59,805 nucleotides of DNA, from NCBI GenBank assembly GCA_023266575.1, contig JAHFPV010000018.1, positions 1 through 59,805 of the forward strand, given 5' to 3'. Origin of the DNA: Sphingobium sp. GTDB lineage: Bacteria > Pseudomonadota > Alphaproteobacteria > Sphingomonadales > Sphingomonadaceae. Position 1 is the stretch's first letter. Each line of letters begins with the position of its first letter. The notes below the pieces were generated by a model, which saw only the letters and a list, made by a program, of their open reading frames with translations, did no database searches and was not told the origin of the DNA. Positions 8,840-17,550 of this stretch are shown here, piece after piece. The translations under genes and the position numbers were made by a program.

Positions 8840-9472
8840 GTTGCGGCCCGCGTGCGAACGCAGCGCTGTCTCCAGTCCATCCACCGCAACAGCCAGCCGT
8901 TCGTCCAGCAGGCCCAGCAACGCCGTCCAGCCATGGATATGCTCTAACTCACCCGGCCCATCGGAAATGCCACGCAGCCCCATCAACGGCACGCCATAGC
9001 GGGCGCAGGCGCGGGCTACCGCGAACGTCTCCATGTCCACCATGTCGGCGTCGATCGCGGCATAGTCATCGCCACCCACGATATTGGCACCGGTCGACAG
9101 CCGCGCAGTCGGCAACGTCAATGGCGTCACCAGCGGCAGGTCGACCGGATGATCGACAAAGGGCGTCACGCCCTTCACGAACCCTAGTCGCGACGCATCC
9201 ATGTCGCGCCATGACACGCTGGCGACCTGCACCACCTCACCCAGCCCACACACCCGCGATCCGGCCGAGCCCAGACACACGACCAGATCGGGCAGGGCAT
9301 CCGCCCGCGCCATGTCATGCAGCGCAACGCCGGTCGCCAGCGCCGCCTCGATCGGACCCACGCCCGTCATCAGCGGCGCGAATCGGGCGCGCAACTGCGG
9401 CCCATATTCCGCCTCCGCCGCCATCACGAACAACAGGCGCTGGTTTGAAATCGTCTCGCAAACCGGGATCAT
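8834..9472 (-). CDS. 5'-methylthioadenosine/S-adenosylhomocysteine nucleosidase-like protein
   Basis: A 212-residue member of the PNP/UDP phosphorylase superfamily, MTA/SAH nucleosidase branch, which hydrolyses MTA or SAH to adenine. Seen: FVMAAEAEYGPQL at the N-terminus, LMTGVGPIEAALATGVAL (~35), VVCLGSAGSRVCGLGEVVQV (~65) and the ribose-binding DADMVDMETFAVARACA (~145) with a late Asp in GISDGPGELEHIHGW, matching the catalytic Asp of MtnN. The ATG at 9472 is chosen because GGAGG lies 6 bases upstream; a TTG at 9493 is in frame. The adenine it would release could feed the neighbouring apt product, which is an inference from position. Confidence 0.85.
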   Translation of the reverse strand: MIPVCETISNQRLLFVMAAEAEYGPQLRARFAPLMTGVGPIEAALATGVALHDMARADALPDLVVCLGSAGSRVCGLGEVVQVASVSWRDMDASRLGFVKGVTPFVDHPVDLPLVTPLTLPTARLSTGANIVGGDDYAAIDADMVDMETFAVARACARYGVPLMGLRGISDGPGELEHIHGWTALLGLLDERLAVAVDGLETALRSHAGRNL

Positions 9473-9498
9473 CTGGTCCTCCGCCTGTGACAAAAGAG

Positions 9499-9532
9499 AA
9501 AGCCCGCCACCTGAAAACAGGCGACGGGCTTT
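9499..9532 (-). terminator. Terminator of the tRNA-Val transcript
   Basis: An 8-bp outer stem, AAAGCCCG (9499-9506) with CGGGCTTT (9525-9532), continues after a small bulge into CCTG/CAGG with an AAAA loop. Read on the minus strand it is followed by CTCTTTTGTC, a T-rich tail. It lies directly downstream of the tRNA and upstream of the nucleosidase gene. Confidence 0.7.
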
Positions 9533-9536
9533 GTCA

Positions 9537-9611
9537 TGGTGGGCGTAGCAAGGATTGAACTTGCGACCCCTGCGATGTCAACACAGTGCTCTACCACTGA
9601 GCTATACGCCC
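9537..9611 (-). tRNA. tRNA-Val (anticodon GAC)
   Basis: On the minus strand the acceptor stem is GGGCGTA (9605-9611) with TACGCCC (9541-9547). The D-arm is GCTC/GAGC, the anticodon stem is CTGTG/CGCAG around loop TTGACAT, and the T-arm is GCAAG TTCAATC CTTGC. The anticodon GAC reads valine codons GUC and GUU. The discriminator is A and the CCA end is encoded (9537-9539). A terminator follows. Confidence 0.97.
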
Positions 9612-9739
9612 ACGGGAGTTGGGCCAATAGCCGGGGGACTGGAGCTGCGCAAGCGGGAAATTGCAGGGCTGCGACATTCTTCTGGACAGCGCAGGGACGG
9701 CCCATATGCTGCGGCGCAAACAGGGGGACGCCAAGACAT

Positions 9740-11071
9740 ATGCTGCCATCGCCATCCTCGCCGATCCAGACGACGCCGCGTCTGCCATGGTATCGCCAGC
9801 TCTATGTCCAGGTGTTGATCGCGATCGCGCTGGGCGTGGCGATCGGCCATTTCTTCCCCGATATGGGCGTGCAGCTAAAGCCGCTGGGCGACGCCTTCAT
9901 CAAGCTGGTGAAGATGATCATCGCCCCGGTCATTTTCCTGACCATCGTCACCGGCATTGCGGGGATGAAGGAACTGGGCGCGATCGGCCGGGTCGCGGCC
10001 AAGGCCTTCGCCTATTTCCTGACCTTTTCGACGCTCGCGCTCATTGTCGGGCTGATCGTCGCCAATCTGGTGCAACCGGGCGCGGGTCTCAATATCGATC
10101 CGGCCAGTCTGGATGCGGGCAAGGTCGCCGACTTCGCGCACAAGGCGCATGAAACCACGCTTACCGGCTTCCTGATGAGTATCATCCCCGCAACCATGGT
10201 GTCGGCGGTCGCGGACGGCAACATATTGCAAGTCCTGTTTGTCGCTATCTTGTTCGGCATTGCGCTGACTATGATCGGGGACAAGGCTGCGCCGCTGATG
10301 GCGGTCCTCGAATCGGCCAGCCATGCCGTGTTCAAGCTGGTCGCCTTCCTGATGAAGGCGGCGCCGGTCGGGGCGTTCGGCGCGATGGCCTTCACCATCG
10401 GCGAATATGGCGTCGGTACGCTTGCCAATCTGGCCGGGCTGGTCGCGACCTTCTACCTGACCTCGCTGCTGTTCGTTCTCGTCGTGCTGGGCACCGTCGC
10501 ACGGCTGGCGGGCTTCAACATCCTGCACCTCATCCGCTACCTCAAGGCCGAATTGCTGCTCGTGCTGGGGACATCCTCCTCCGAAGCGGCGCTGCCCAGC
10601 CTGATCGAGAAGATGGAGCGGGCCGGGTGCCGCAAGTCGGTGGTCGGGCTGGTCGTGCCGACCGGTTACAGCTTCAACCTGGACGGCACCAACATCTATA
10701 TGACGCTGGCGGCCCTGTTCATCGCGCAGGCGTGCAATGTCGATCTCACCCTGCAACAGCAGGTTTTGCTGCTGCTGGTGGCGATGATCTCGTCCAAGGG
10801 TGCAGCGGGTGTGACCGGTGCGGGCTTCATCACCCTGGCAGCAACGCTGTCGATCGTGCCGTCGGTGCCGGTCGCGGGCATGGCTTTGATATTGGGCGTC
10901 GATCGCTTCATGAGCGAGGTAAGGGCGCTCACCAACTTCGTCGGCAATGCCGTCGCAACGGTGGTGGTGTCGGCCTGGGAAAAGGGACTGGACCGGGAGC
11001 GATTCGCCGCCGCCATGGCCGGCATCCCGCTCAACCCAACGCCTGATATGGAGGAAGTGATCGAGGATTGA
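9740..11071 (+). CDS. dctA: Dicarboxylate/amino acid:cation symporter, DctA type
   Basis: A 443-residue transporter of the DAACS family, which takes up C4-dicarboxylates (or glutamate/aspartate) with protons or sodium. Seen: [20 protein letters not shown] (first helix), [20 protein letters not shown], the serine-rich re-entrant loop [38 protein letters not shown] (the substrate and cation site) and [20 protein letters not shown]. These are closest to DctA rather than GltP, but the substrate is inferred. ATG 9740 has GGGGGA upstream; the frame runs further 5' through the tRNA-Val gene and is spurious there. Confidence 0.9.
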   Translation: MLPSPSSPIQTTPRLPWYRQLYVQVLIAIALGVAIGHFFPDMGVQLKPLGDAFIKLVKMIIAPVIFLTIVTGIAGMKELGAIGRVAAKAFAYFLTFSTLALIVGLIVANLVQPGAGLNIDPASLDAGKVADFAHKAHETTLTGFLMSIIPATMVSAVADGNILQVLFVAILFGIALTMIGDKAAPLMAVLESASHAVFKLVAFLMKAAPVGAFGAMAFTIGEYGVGTLANLAGLVATFYLTSLLFVLVVLGTVARLAGFNILHLIRYLKAELLLVLGTSSSEAALPSLIEKMERAGCRKSVVGLVVPTGYSFNLDGTNIYMTLAALFIAQACNVDLTLQQQVLLLLVAMISSKGAAGVTGAGFITLAATLSIVPSVPVAGMALILGVDRFMSEVRALTNFVGNAVATVVVSAWEKGLDRERFAAAMAGIPLNPTPDMEEVIED

Positions 11072-11081
11072 GGAGCGGGGT

Positions 11082-11459
11082 TCAGTTCAGCCCGGTCAGG
11101 CTCTCGCTGCCGAACATCCGTTCGACTTCCAGCACCAGATCGCGCAGGTGGAACGGCTTGGACAGCACCTTGGCCTGCGGCACCGCTTTCCCGGCTTTCA
11201 GCGTCACGGCGGCAAAGCCAGTGATGAACATGATCCGCATGTCCGGGGCTACGGACGCTGCGTGCTGCGCCAGTTCTATCCCGTCCATTTCGGGCATCAC
11301 GATATCGGTCAGCAACAGGTCGAACCGGTCAGACGCAATATGCGGCAGGGCTTCCGTGCCGGTCGCCACAGCCACAACCTCATAGCCGGACCGTTCCAGC
11401 GCGCGCGCCAGATAGACCCGCATACTCTCATCATCTTCGGCCAGTAATATGCGAACCAT
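11082..11459 (-). CDS. cpdR: Single-domain response regulator CpdR
   Basis: A 125-residue receiver-only protein. The acidic pocket is in LLAEDDESM, the phospho-acceptor is Asp52 in LLLTDIVMPEMDG, and the switch region is IMFITGFAAVTLK with Lys in VLSKPFHLRDLVLEV. The TGFAAV and SKPFHLRDLV strings are characteristic of CpdR. In Caulobacter, CpdR receives phosphate from the CckA-ChpT relay and, when unphosphorylated, delivers substrates to the ClpXP protease. cckA is encoded at 29933 in this window. The start is ATG 11459; the gene is convergent with dctA. Confidence 0.9.
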   Translation of the reverse strand: MVRILLAEDDESMRVYLARALERSGYEVVAVATGTEALPHIASDRFDLLLTDIVMPEMDGIELAQHAASVAPDMRIMFITGFAAVTLKAGKAVPQAKVLSKPFHLRDLVLEVERMFGSESLTGLN

Positions 11460-11601
11460 TGCGCCAGCTACTCTTGTTGCCGTTTCCGGCTTGTCCCCCA
11501 TGCCCCCGTCAGGGTGGCGTCCCTGACCGATATATGCGACAAGGTGTAAATATTATCCAGCCGAGTAACCATTTTTGGGCAGGCTGGTGAAAGGAGCCTC
11601 G

Positions 11602-12495
11602 TTGGATCGTCCCGCGCCGCATCCTCCCGCCCGGACAGAGGCGGGTTTCGACCGATTTGGCCCCGCCATCCCCGACCGGCCCATCATCCTCTCCGTGCCC
11701 CATGCCGGGCGCGACTACCCGTCCGAACTGCTGGCACAGGCGCGGGTGCGGCGGCAGCAGTTGCAACGGCTGGAGGATCGCTGGGCCGACCTGCTGGTCC
11801 ATCCGCTGATCGCGTGCGGCTTTACCGTGGTCGTCGCCCGCGCCCCTCGCGCACTGATCGACCTCAATCGCCATGAGCGCGAAATCGACCCTGCCATGCT
11901 GGTCGGCGTGCCGCGCGATGCCGCGCTTCAGAGCAGCGTGAAGCTGCGCGGCGGACTGGGCCTCATTCCCCGCCGCATGGTCGGCGCGCATGAATTATGG
12001 CACAAGCCCGTCACGTGGAGCGAGGCGCAACGCCGGATCGAAACGATCCACCGGCCCTATCATGCCGAACTGGCCCGGTTGATGACGGCGGCGCGCGACG
12101 CCCATGGCCATGCGATCCTGATCGACCTTCATTCCATGCCGCCCTTGCCGCCACCTGCCGCCGGGCAGGTCGCGCCGGGCATCGTGCTGGGCGATCGTTT
12201 CGGGCGCAGCGCCTCCGCCCGGCTGATGACGCTGGCGGCGGATGTCGCCGCTGGCCATGGCATCGTCGCGGCGCAAAATCATCCCTATGCGGGCGATCAT
12301 CTGATCGAACGCCATGGTCGGCCTGCGTGCGGGCTGCACGCGATTCAGATAGAGGTGGACCGCAGCCTTTATCTGGATGACGCGCTGGATCAGCCGGGAC
12401 CGGGGCTGGCCCGGATGCAGGGGATCATCACGGCCATCGCCCAAGCGCTGGCGAACGAATTGCCGCGCGCTCACTATGCGATGGCGGCCGAATAG
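11602..12495 (+). CDS. N-formylglutamate amidohydrolase family protein
   Basis: A 297-residue protein with the FGase fold: PDRPIILSVPHAGRDYPSEL (~20-40), DLNRHEREIDPAML (~85), a zinc-type pair in HAILIDLHSMPPLP (~170) and QNHPYAGDHLIERHG (~220) before an IQIEVDRSLYLDD end. Family members hydrolyse N-formylglutamate (histidine degradation) or related N-acyl amino acids; no hut genes are nearby, so the substrate is open. The TTG at 11602 with AAGGAG five bases upstream is the preferred start; another in-frame TTG lies at 11575 with no ribosome-binding site. Confidence 0.85.
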   Translation: MDRPAPHPPARTEAGFDRFGPAIPDRPIILSVPHAGRDYPSELLAQARVRRQQLQRLEDRWADLLVHPLIACGFTVVVARAPRALIDLNRHEREIDPAMLVGVPRDAALQSSVKLRGGLGLIPRRMVGAHELWHKPVTWSEAQRRIETIHRPYHAELARLMTAARDAHGHAILIDLHSMPPLPPPAAGQVAPGIVLGDRFGRSASARLMTLAADVAAGHGIVAAQNHPYAGDHLIERHGRPACGLHAIQIEVDRSLYLDDALDQPGPGLARMQGIITAIAQALANELPRAHYAMAAE

Positions 12496-12498
12496 GGT

Positions 12499-14346
12499 TC
12501 AGCCACCGCGCGCAATCACCAGCCGCGCGCCCGCTACGCTCAGATGGTGCGAATCGAAATAGAGCGGCTTGCCGTCGCGCTCGATCGCGCAGTGCCGGGC
12601 ATCGCACAGCGCCGCGACCGGATCGATCAGCCGGACCCCACGCGCCTGCCATCGCGCAAACAGCGCGCGCAAATGGACGGTGCGTCCGTCCACCCAGGAT
12701 CGCGCTACACCCTCCGCCTGAGCCAGCCGCCCCGCACGCGCTAGATGGGCAAGGCGGCGCGGCACGTCGAAGGGCTGCGGCGGCACCGGGCCGATCAGCA
12801 CGACCTCCCGTCCCGCCGCCCGGATCGCGGCGATGGTGCGGTCCAGTCTGGCGACAAAGCCGGGATCGTCAAAATCACCATTGGCCCAGAAGGCGGCCAG
12901 ATAGACGCGGCGGATGGCCGGATCGGCGCGCAACGCCGCAAAGGCGGCGCGATTGGCCGCTGCGCAGCGCGCATCCTTGGGCGCATCATAGCCCAGCACC
13001 GGCGGGCAACTGGACGTCGTGCGCTGCACCAGCGCCCGCCCTTGCGCCTTGCCCTCCAGCGCCAGCGCATAGGCGAGTTCCACCCCATGGCTGTCGCCCC
13101 ACAGCATCGCATCGGGCGCGACCGCCGCGCCCAGCACGCAGGCGGGCGCGCCACGGGCGAATATGTCGTGGCAGCGTTTGCGCTCCGGGCTGATGTCGCT
13201 ACGCCCCGCCGCCTGCGCCAGCACCGTCGGCGCAAATCGCGACGGCCATGGTCCCGCCGCCAGCAAGGCCAGCGACAGGCCGCACAGCAGCGCCATCGTC
13301 GCGCCGGTGAAGCGAAAGATCGTCCGCGCCGGAACCGCCTGCGAATCGCGGAACGGGCGTTCGACGAAGCGCCAGGACAGGATCGCCGCGATCACCGACC
13401 CGGCGATCACGGCGATGCACGTCCAGCCCGCCACCGCCATGTCGGTGGCATATTCGGTGAACACGATGACCGGCCAGTGCCACAGATAGAGCGAGTAGGA
13501 GACAAGGCCCACTCCCACGAGCGGCGACCAGCCGAGCAACCGCCCGGCGCTGGTCCCCGGCGCGCTATGGATCAGCGCGGCCGCACCCAGTACCGGGGCG
13601 AGGGCGGCGATACCGGGGAACAAAGTGTCGCGATCATAGCAGGTGACGGCCAGCGCAATGGCGGCGATCCCGCCCCATGCCACCCCCTCACGCAACCAGC
13701 GGCCCCGCAACGCAGGCACCGCCCCCAACGCCAATAAAGCCCCGGCAAATAACTCCCAGGCACGGGTCGGCAGCAGGTAGAAAGCAAAACCGCTGGTATC
13801 GCGCTGCATCGCGATCGACAGCGCCAATGATCCTGCCGCGATGATCACCACCACCCCCGTGCGCCAGCGCGGGGCGAAGCGGGCGATGATCATCAGCAGG
13901 ATCGGGAAGCCGATATAATATTGCTCCTCCACCGCCAGCGACCATGTGTGGAGCAGCGGCTTGACGTCCGCGCCGCCCGCAAAATAGCCGGTGTCGGTGA
14001 AAAACCACAGGTTGGAGGCAAACAAGGTCGCGGCCAGCGCGGATCGCGGCACGCCCTCCAGATTGCCGGGCAGATAGAGAAGGGCGCTCAAGCCCACCAC
14101 GACCAGGATCATCAAGCCCAGCGCCGGGACAATCCGCCGGAAGCGCCGCTCGTAGAAGCGGGTCAGCGAGAAGCGGCCTTCATCGACTTCGCGGGCGATG
14201 ATGCCGGTGATCAGATAGCCCGATATGACGAAAAAAATGTCGACGCCGACATAACCGCCGCCAAAGCCCGGCACATGGGCATGGAACAGCAGCACCGGCA
14301 GAATCGCCAAGGCCCGCAGTCCGTCAATGTCGCGGCGATAATGCAT
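12499..14346 (-). CDS. OafA/YrhL-type acyltransferase with C-terminal SGNH domain
   Basis: A 615-residue membrane protein. The N-terminal ~360 residues are an acyltransferase-3 domain with about ten helices: RRDIDGLRALAILPVLLFHA carries the conserved His, followed by GGYVGVDIFFVISGYLITGI and LLHTWSLAVEEQYYIGFPIL. After the last helix, a periplasmic SGNH-hydrolase-like domain has the nucleophile block LWGDSHGVELA and a C-terminal DSHHLS Asp-His pair. Such fusions O-acetylate surface glycans. It is monocistronic here, with no polysaccharide cluster around it, so the target glycan is unknown. Confidence 0.92.
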   Translation of the reverse strand: MHYRRDIDGLRALAILPVLLFHAHVPGFGGGYVGVDIFFVISGYLITGIIAREVDEGRFSLTRFYERRFRRIVPALGLMILVVVGLSALLYLPGNLEGVPRSALAATLFASNLWFFTDTGYFAGGADVKPLLHTWSLAVEEQYYIGFPILLMIIARFAPRWRTGVVVIIAAGSLALSIAMQRDTSGFAFYLLPTRAWELFAGALLALGAVPALRGRWLREGVAWGGIAAIALAVTCYDRDTLFPGIAALAPVLGAAALIHSAPGTSAGRLLGWSPLVGVGLVSYSLYLWHWPVIVFTEYATDMAVAGWTCIAVIAGSVIAAILSWRFVERPFRDSQAVPARTIFRFTGATMALLCGLSLALLAAGPWPSRFAPTVLAQAAGRSDISPERKRCHDIFARGAPACVLGAAVAPDAMLWGDSHGVELAYALALEGKAQGRALVQRTTSSCPPVLGYDAPKDARCAAANRAAFAALRADPAIRRVYLAAFWANGDFDDPGFVARLDRTIAAIRAAGREVVLIGPVPPQPFDVPRRLAHLARAGRLAQAEGVARSWVDGRTVHLRALFARWQARGVRLIDPVAALCDARHCAIERDGKPLYFDSHHLSVAGARLVIARGG

Positions 14347-14469
14347 TGGCCCCGCTTAGGGACAAAGCCCTGACATTTGCTTTACCGCGACTCGATTCGG
14401 GGCGCGGATGGTTAAAATGTCGGCAAGCGATTGCAATTTTCGCAATCGCGCTTTCATCCTTCGCATTTG

Positions 14470-14561
14470 CGAAAATTTTACCCAGGCGACAGAAAGACTG
14501 TGCCTTTCAGGCATCCTCTCCTAAACTTTTTGGGCTGGTCTGCGGATCGGCCCTTTTTTTT
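14470..14561 (+). ncRNA. Candidate small RNA with intrinsic terminator
   Basis: The stretch ends in a textbook terminator (14532-14561) yet no plus-strand protein gene lies upstream; the acyltransferase reads away on the minus strand. Upstream of the terminator there is a small hairpin (TGCC TTTCA GGCA, about 14501-14513) and then an unpaired TCCTCTCCTAAAC, which could pair with ribosome-binding sites. The 5' end is a guess; a promoter was not resolved. This is inference from structure only. Confidence 0.45.
14532..14561 (+). terminator. Strong orphan rho-independent terminator
   Basis: A 9-bp uninterrupted stem (14532-14540 with 14545-14553, two of the pairs G-U) closes a UGCG tetraloop and is followed at once by eight T. 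No open reading frame on the plus strand ends nearby, so it most simply terminates an upstream small RNA. Confidence 0.8.
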
Positions 14562-14661
14562 GGTCTCGGCTTGGGCTAGGCCGATTGGGCTACAGCCGCG
14601 CCATATAACATGTTTCTGGAGAGGGGCCGCCGGTAAGACCGGCAAGGCGAGGCCATAGCAA

Positions 14662-14691
14662 GGGGGATTGAGCGACATTTCGCTCTCCCCC
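14662..14691 (-). terminator. Stem-loop downstream of fbp
   Basis: GGGGG (14662-14666) pairs with CCCCC (14687-14691), and GAGCG (14670-14674) with CGCTC (14681-14685), with a small internal bulge and an ACATTT loop. It sits 47 bp beyond the fbp stop. The T-run after it on the minus strand is short, so it may be a weak terminator or a message-stabilising hairpin. A second nested stem-loop (GGCC, CCGG) lies at about 14621-14652. Confidence 0.45.
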
Positions 14692-14738
14692 ACTTTCTCT
14701 ACCCATGACCATCGCCGGACAGGAACGCCGCGAAGCGA

Positions 14739-15743
14739 CTATTCCCGTCCATAGGCCGTGACCAATTCCACCTCCGCCTTGTCGCCCAGCACCACGCCGA
14801 CGCGCTGGTGCAGGCTGGTGGCGTCCACGTCCAAGATCGGGATGAAGCCGTCTGTGGCCGCGCCGCCTGCCTGCTCGATCAGATAGCTCATCGGATTGGC
14901 TTCATACATCAGGCGCAGCCGCGCCTTGCCCGGCGTGCGGTGGTCGGCGGGATACATGAAGATGCCGCCGCGCTTGAGGATGCGGTGGACGTCGGCGACC
15001 ATGGAGGCGGTCCAGCGCATGTTATAATCCACGCCGCACGGCCCTTCGGCCCCCATCACCCGCTCCTCGATATAGCGGGAGACGCCGGGCGACCATTGGC
15101 GGCGGTTGGACATGTTGATCGCAAATTCGCACTTGCCCTGCGGCATCTTCATGTCGCGATCGGTCATGACCCAGCTGCCGACTTCGCGGTCCAGCGTGAA
15201 TTCATGCACGCCCGTGCCGACGCTCAGCACCAGCAGCGTCTGCGGCCCATAAATGGCATAGCCCGCCGCGACCTGCGCCCGGCCGTTCTGGAGGAAATCC
15301 TCCTCCGTCACTTCGCGCCCGGCACATTCGTCGGGGGCTTTCAGCACCGAAAAGATCGTGCCGACCGACAGGTCGACGTCGATATTGCTGGACCCGTCGA
15401 TCGGATCGAACAGCAGCAGATATTCGCCCTTGGGATAGCGATTGGGGATGCGGTGGATCGTCTCCATCTCCTCGGACGCCATTGCGGCCAGATGCCCGCC
15501 CCATTCATTGGCGTCGAGCAGCAGTTCGTTGGCGATCACGTCCAGCTTCTTCTGCACCTCGCCCTGCACATTTTCGCTGTCCAGACTGCCCAGCACTTCA
15601 CCCAGCGCACCCTTGCTGACCGAATGGCTGATCGTCTTGCACGCGCGCGCCACGGTTTCGATCAGCAGGCGCAATTCAGCGGGCAGCGCATTGGCCAGCC
15701 GCTGCTGTTCGATCAGGAAACGGGTGAGGGTGGTTCTGGCCAT
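14739..15743 (-). CDS. fbp: Class I fructose-1,6-bisphosphatase
   Basis: A 334-residue enzyme hydrolysing fructose-1,6-bisphosphate to fructose-6-phosphate in gluconeogenesis and carbon cycling. Seen: the metal-site [20 protein letters not shown] (~110-130), MASEEMETI with the early Glu pair (~90), and the substrate-binding [19 protein letters not shown] (~265), followed by [20 protein letters not shown] and GFIPILDV. This order is the class I (Fbp) pattern, not GlpX. ATG 15743 has AAAGG 7 bases upstream; the reading frame extends about 340 bp further upstream into non-coding sequence. Confidence 0.95.
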   Translation of the reverse strand: MARTTLTRFLIEQQRLANALPAELRLLIETVARACKTISHSVSKGALGEVLGSLDSENVQGEVQKKLDVIANELLLDANEWGGHLAAMASEEMETIHRIPNRYPKGEYLLLFDPIDGSSNIDVDLSVGTIFSVLKAPDECAGREVTEEDFLQNGRAQVAAGYAIYGPQTLLVLSVGTGVHEFTLDREVGSWVMTDRDMKMPQGKCEFAINMSNRRQWSPGVSRYIEERVMGAEGPCGVDYNMRWTASMVADVHRILKRGGIFMYPADHRTPGKARLRLMYEANPMSYLIEQAGGAATDGFIPILDVDATSLHQRVGVVLGDKAEVELVTAYGRE

Positions 15744-15960
15744 GGGCTGCCTTTCGCTTGGGACTGGAGCGCCGCAGCCATCGCCGCAGCATGAAAAGGA
15801 GAACGCGCCTTCGCTAAGCGACTGGGCCCGCCGCGTCCAGTCGATTGGGCGACAGTTTTGCCGATGATAGCGCGCCCATGTGACAAAGTGTGTCGCAGGG
15901 AACCGGGGGACCTTCCTGTCGTTGCGATGGCGTGCCGAAAAACCGGACGGAAGGATCAAT

Positions 15961-16746
15961 ATGGACAGCCTGCTTACCGCCTTTACCGATCCCACCGCCT
16001 TGGCCGCGCTTGTCGCGCTGGTGGTGATGGAAGTGGTGCTGGGCATCGACAATCTGGTGTTCATTTCGATCCTGACCAACAAACTGCCCGAACATCAACG
16101 GCAAAAGGCGCGCCGCATCGGCATCGGCCTGGCGCTCGGTATGCGCCTCGTCCTGCTGTCGATGATCGCCTGGATCGTCGGCCTGACTGCGCCTGTGTTT
16201 AATCTGGGGATTGTCGGCCCACTCAACCAATATGGCGCGCCGACGTTCGAGACCGAATTTTCCTGGCGCGACCTGATCCTCATCGCGGGCGGCCTGTTCC
16301 TGATCTGGAAGGCGACCAAGGAAATCCACCACAGCGTCGATCCGGCGGGCGGCGACGATGTGCTGGACAAGAAGAGCGTGGCCACGATCACCTTCGGCAG
16401 CGCGATCGTGCAGATCATCCTGCTCGACATGATCTTCTCGCTCGATTCGATCCTGACCGCCGTGGGCATGACGGATAATCTGGCGGTGATGGTCATCGCC
16501 GTGCTGGTGGCGGTGGGCGCAATGGTGCTGGCGGCCGACCCGCTCGCCAACTTCATCGCCCGCAATCCGACCGTGGTGATGCTGGCGCTCGGCTTCCTGC
16601 TGATGATCGGCGCGGTGCTGATCGCTGACGGGTTCGGCGTGCATGTGCCAAAGGGCTATATCTATGCGGCGATGGCGTTCTCGACGCTGGTCGAGTGCCT
16701 CAACATCTTTGCCCGCCGGGCGCAGGCGAGAAAGTCTGCGCAATAA
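15961..16746 (+). CDS. TerC-family integral membrane protein
   Basis: A 261-residue protein with seven to eight membrane helices. The family marks are [20 protein letters not shown] (~20-40), with acidic residues within the membrane, and [18 protein letters not shown] (~160). TerC proteins are linked to tellurite resistance and, in several bacteria, to manganese export that loads exoenzymes. The start is ATG 15961 with GGAAGGA upstream. It is divergent from fbp and has no tellurite-resistance neighbours. Confidence 0.92.
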   Translation: MDSLLTAFTDPTALAALVALVVMEVVLGIDNLVFISILTNKLPEHQRQKARRIGIGLALGMRLVLLSMIAWIVGLTAPVFNLGIVGPLNQYGAPTFETEFSWRDLILIAGGLFLIWKATKEIHHSVDPAGGDDVLDKKSVATITFGSAIVQIILLDMIFSLDSILTAVGMTDNLAVMVIAVLVAVGAMVLAADPLANFIARNPTVVMLALGFLLMIGAVLIADGFGVHVPKGYIYAAMAFSTLVECLNIFARRAQARKSAQ

Positions 16747-16828
16747 GGGGATAGGGCGCTATTGAGGGGCGCTGTTCCCCGTCCCGCACGTCGCCGGGGA
16801 ACAGGCAAACGGTCCGCAACCATCCCGA

Positions 16829-17218
16829 TCAGGCCAGCGTCAGAAAAAGCTCCGCCTCGATCATCCACGCGCCACCCATTTCGCGCCATTTGGCACTGTA
16901 GGTGCCGGAAGCCAGCATTGCGCCGCTGCCTGTGGCCACGCCCTGCCAATGGCCCTGTTCCATCGCGATGGGTTCCACCGGCGACACAAGGATCGTGTCG
17001 GGCGTGCGGGTATAGATCAGCCGCTCTTTGGCCGCAAATTCGCGTTTCCAGGCGATCAGTTGCGCCTTGCGTCCGGTGATAAGGGCGCTGTCGGTGCCGG
17101 CGACCAGCACGACATTGGGGGCAAGCAGCGGGCCGATCGCGCTGAGGTTCGCGTCGGCCAGCGCGCGGTTGAAGGTCGCGCGGGCCATGCGGATGGCGAG
17201 GTCGGCGGTCGCGGTCAT
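16829..17218 (-). CDS. SnoaL/DUF4440-like (NTF2-fold) protein
   Basis: A 129-residue protein with the small cone-shaped NTF2 fold pattern: RATFNRALADANLSAIGPLL, then APNVVLVAGTDSALITGRKA, and the late GTYSAKWREMGGAWMIEAEL. These match DUF4440/SnoaL-like proteins, many of which are ligand-binding or calcium/calmodulin kinase II association-like domains without known activity. The start is ATG 17218 rather than the upstream in-frame codon at 17272, since it aligns with the fold. It is separate from the I78 inhibitor gene by 44 bp on the same strand. Confidence 0.8.
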   Translation of the reverse strand: MTATADLAIRMARATFNRALADANLSAIGPLLAPNVVLVAGTDSALITGRKAQLIAWKREFAAKERLIYTRTPDTILVSPVEPIAMEQGHWQGVATGSGAMLASGTYSAKWREMGGAWMIEAELFLTLA

Positions 17219-17262
17219 GGATGACTGTCCTAAGGCCCGCTCGAAGCGAACGGCTGTAGTGT

Positions 17263-17544
17263 TTACCCGCACCGCGCCGATGTGATCAGCATCGCCTCGT
17301 CATAGCTGACGGTCAGTCGGTCGGGGCGGAAGTCCATCGTCATCGCTATGCCGGGGCCGCCCCAGCGCAGCGTCCTGGCACCCGATGCGGCCAGCAGCGC
17401 CGCGCCGGTTTCCGCGCTCGCCTTCTGCCCGGTGAAGCGGGCGAGGGCGTCATGGTTGCACGCGCCGTTCGCGATCGGGGGCGGCGTGGCGGTGGCGCAG
17501 GCGGTGAGCGCAAGCGCGCCGGTCAGGGACAGGATGCGGTGCAT
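17263..17544 (-). CDS. Lipoprotein-like I78 family peptidase inhibitor
   Basis: A 93-residue protein. The N-terminus (LSLTGALALTACATATPPP) is a signal peptide with a lipobox-like LTAC. The mature part begins with a Cys (NGACNHDALARFTGQKAS) and ends with MDFRPDRLTVSYDEAMLITS before ARCG. The Cys pair plus the central PG(I/M)AMTMDFRPDRL string are those of the I78 serine-protease inhibitor family. The target protease is unknown. It starts 6 bp after rnd ends (rnd stop region at 17551), so they may share a message. Confidence 0.82.
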   Translation of the reverse strand: MHRILSLTGALALTACATATPPPIANGACNHDALARFTGQKASAETGAALLAASGARTLRWGGPGIAMTMDFRPDRLTVSYDEAMLITSARCG

Positions 17545-17550
17545 GGTGGT

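Noticed and set aside
9536-9739. N-terminal extension of the dctA frame
   Set aside because: It runs antisense through the tRNA-Val gene, and a proper ATG with ribosome-binding site exists at 9740.
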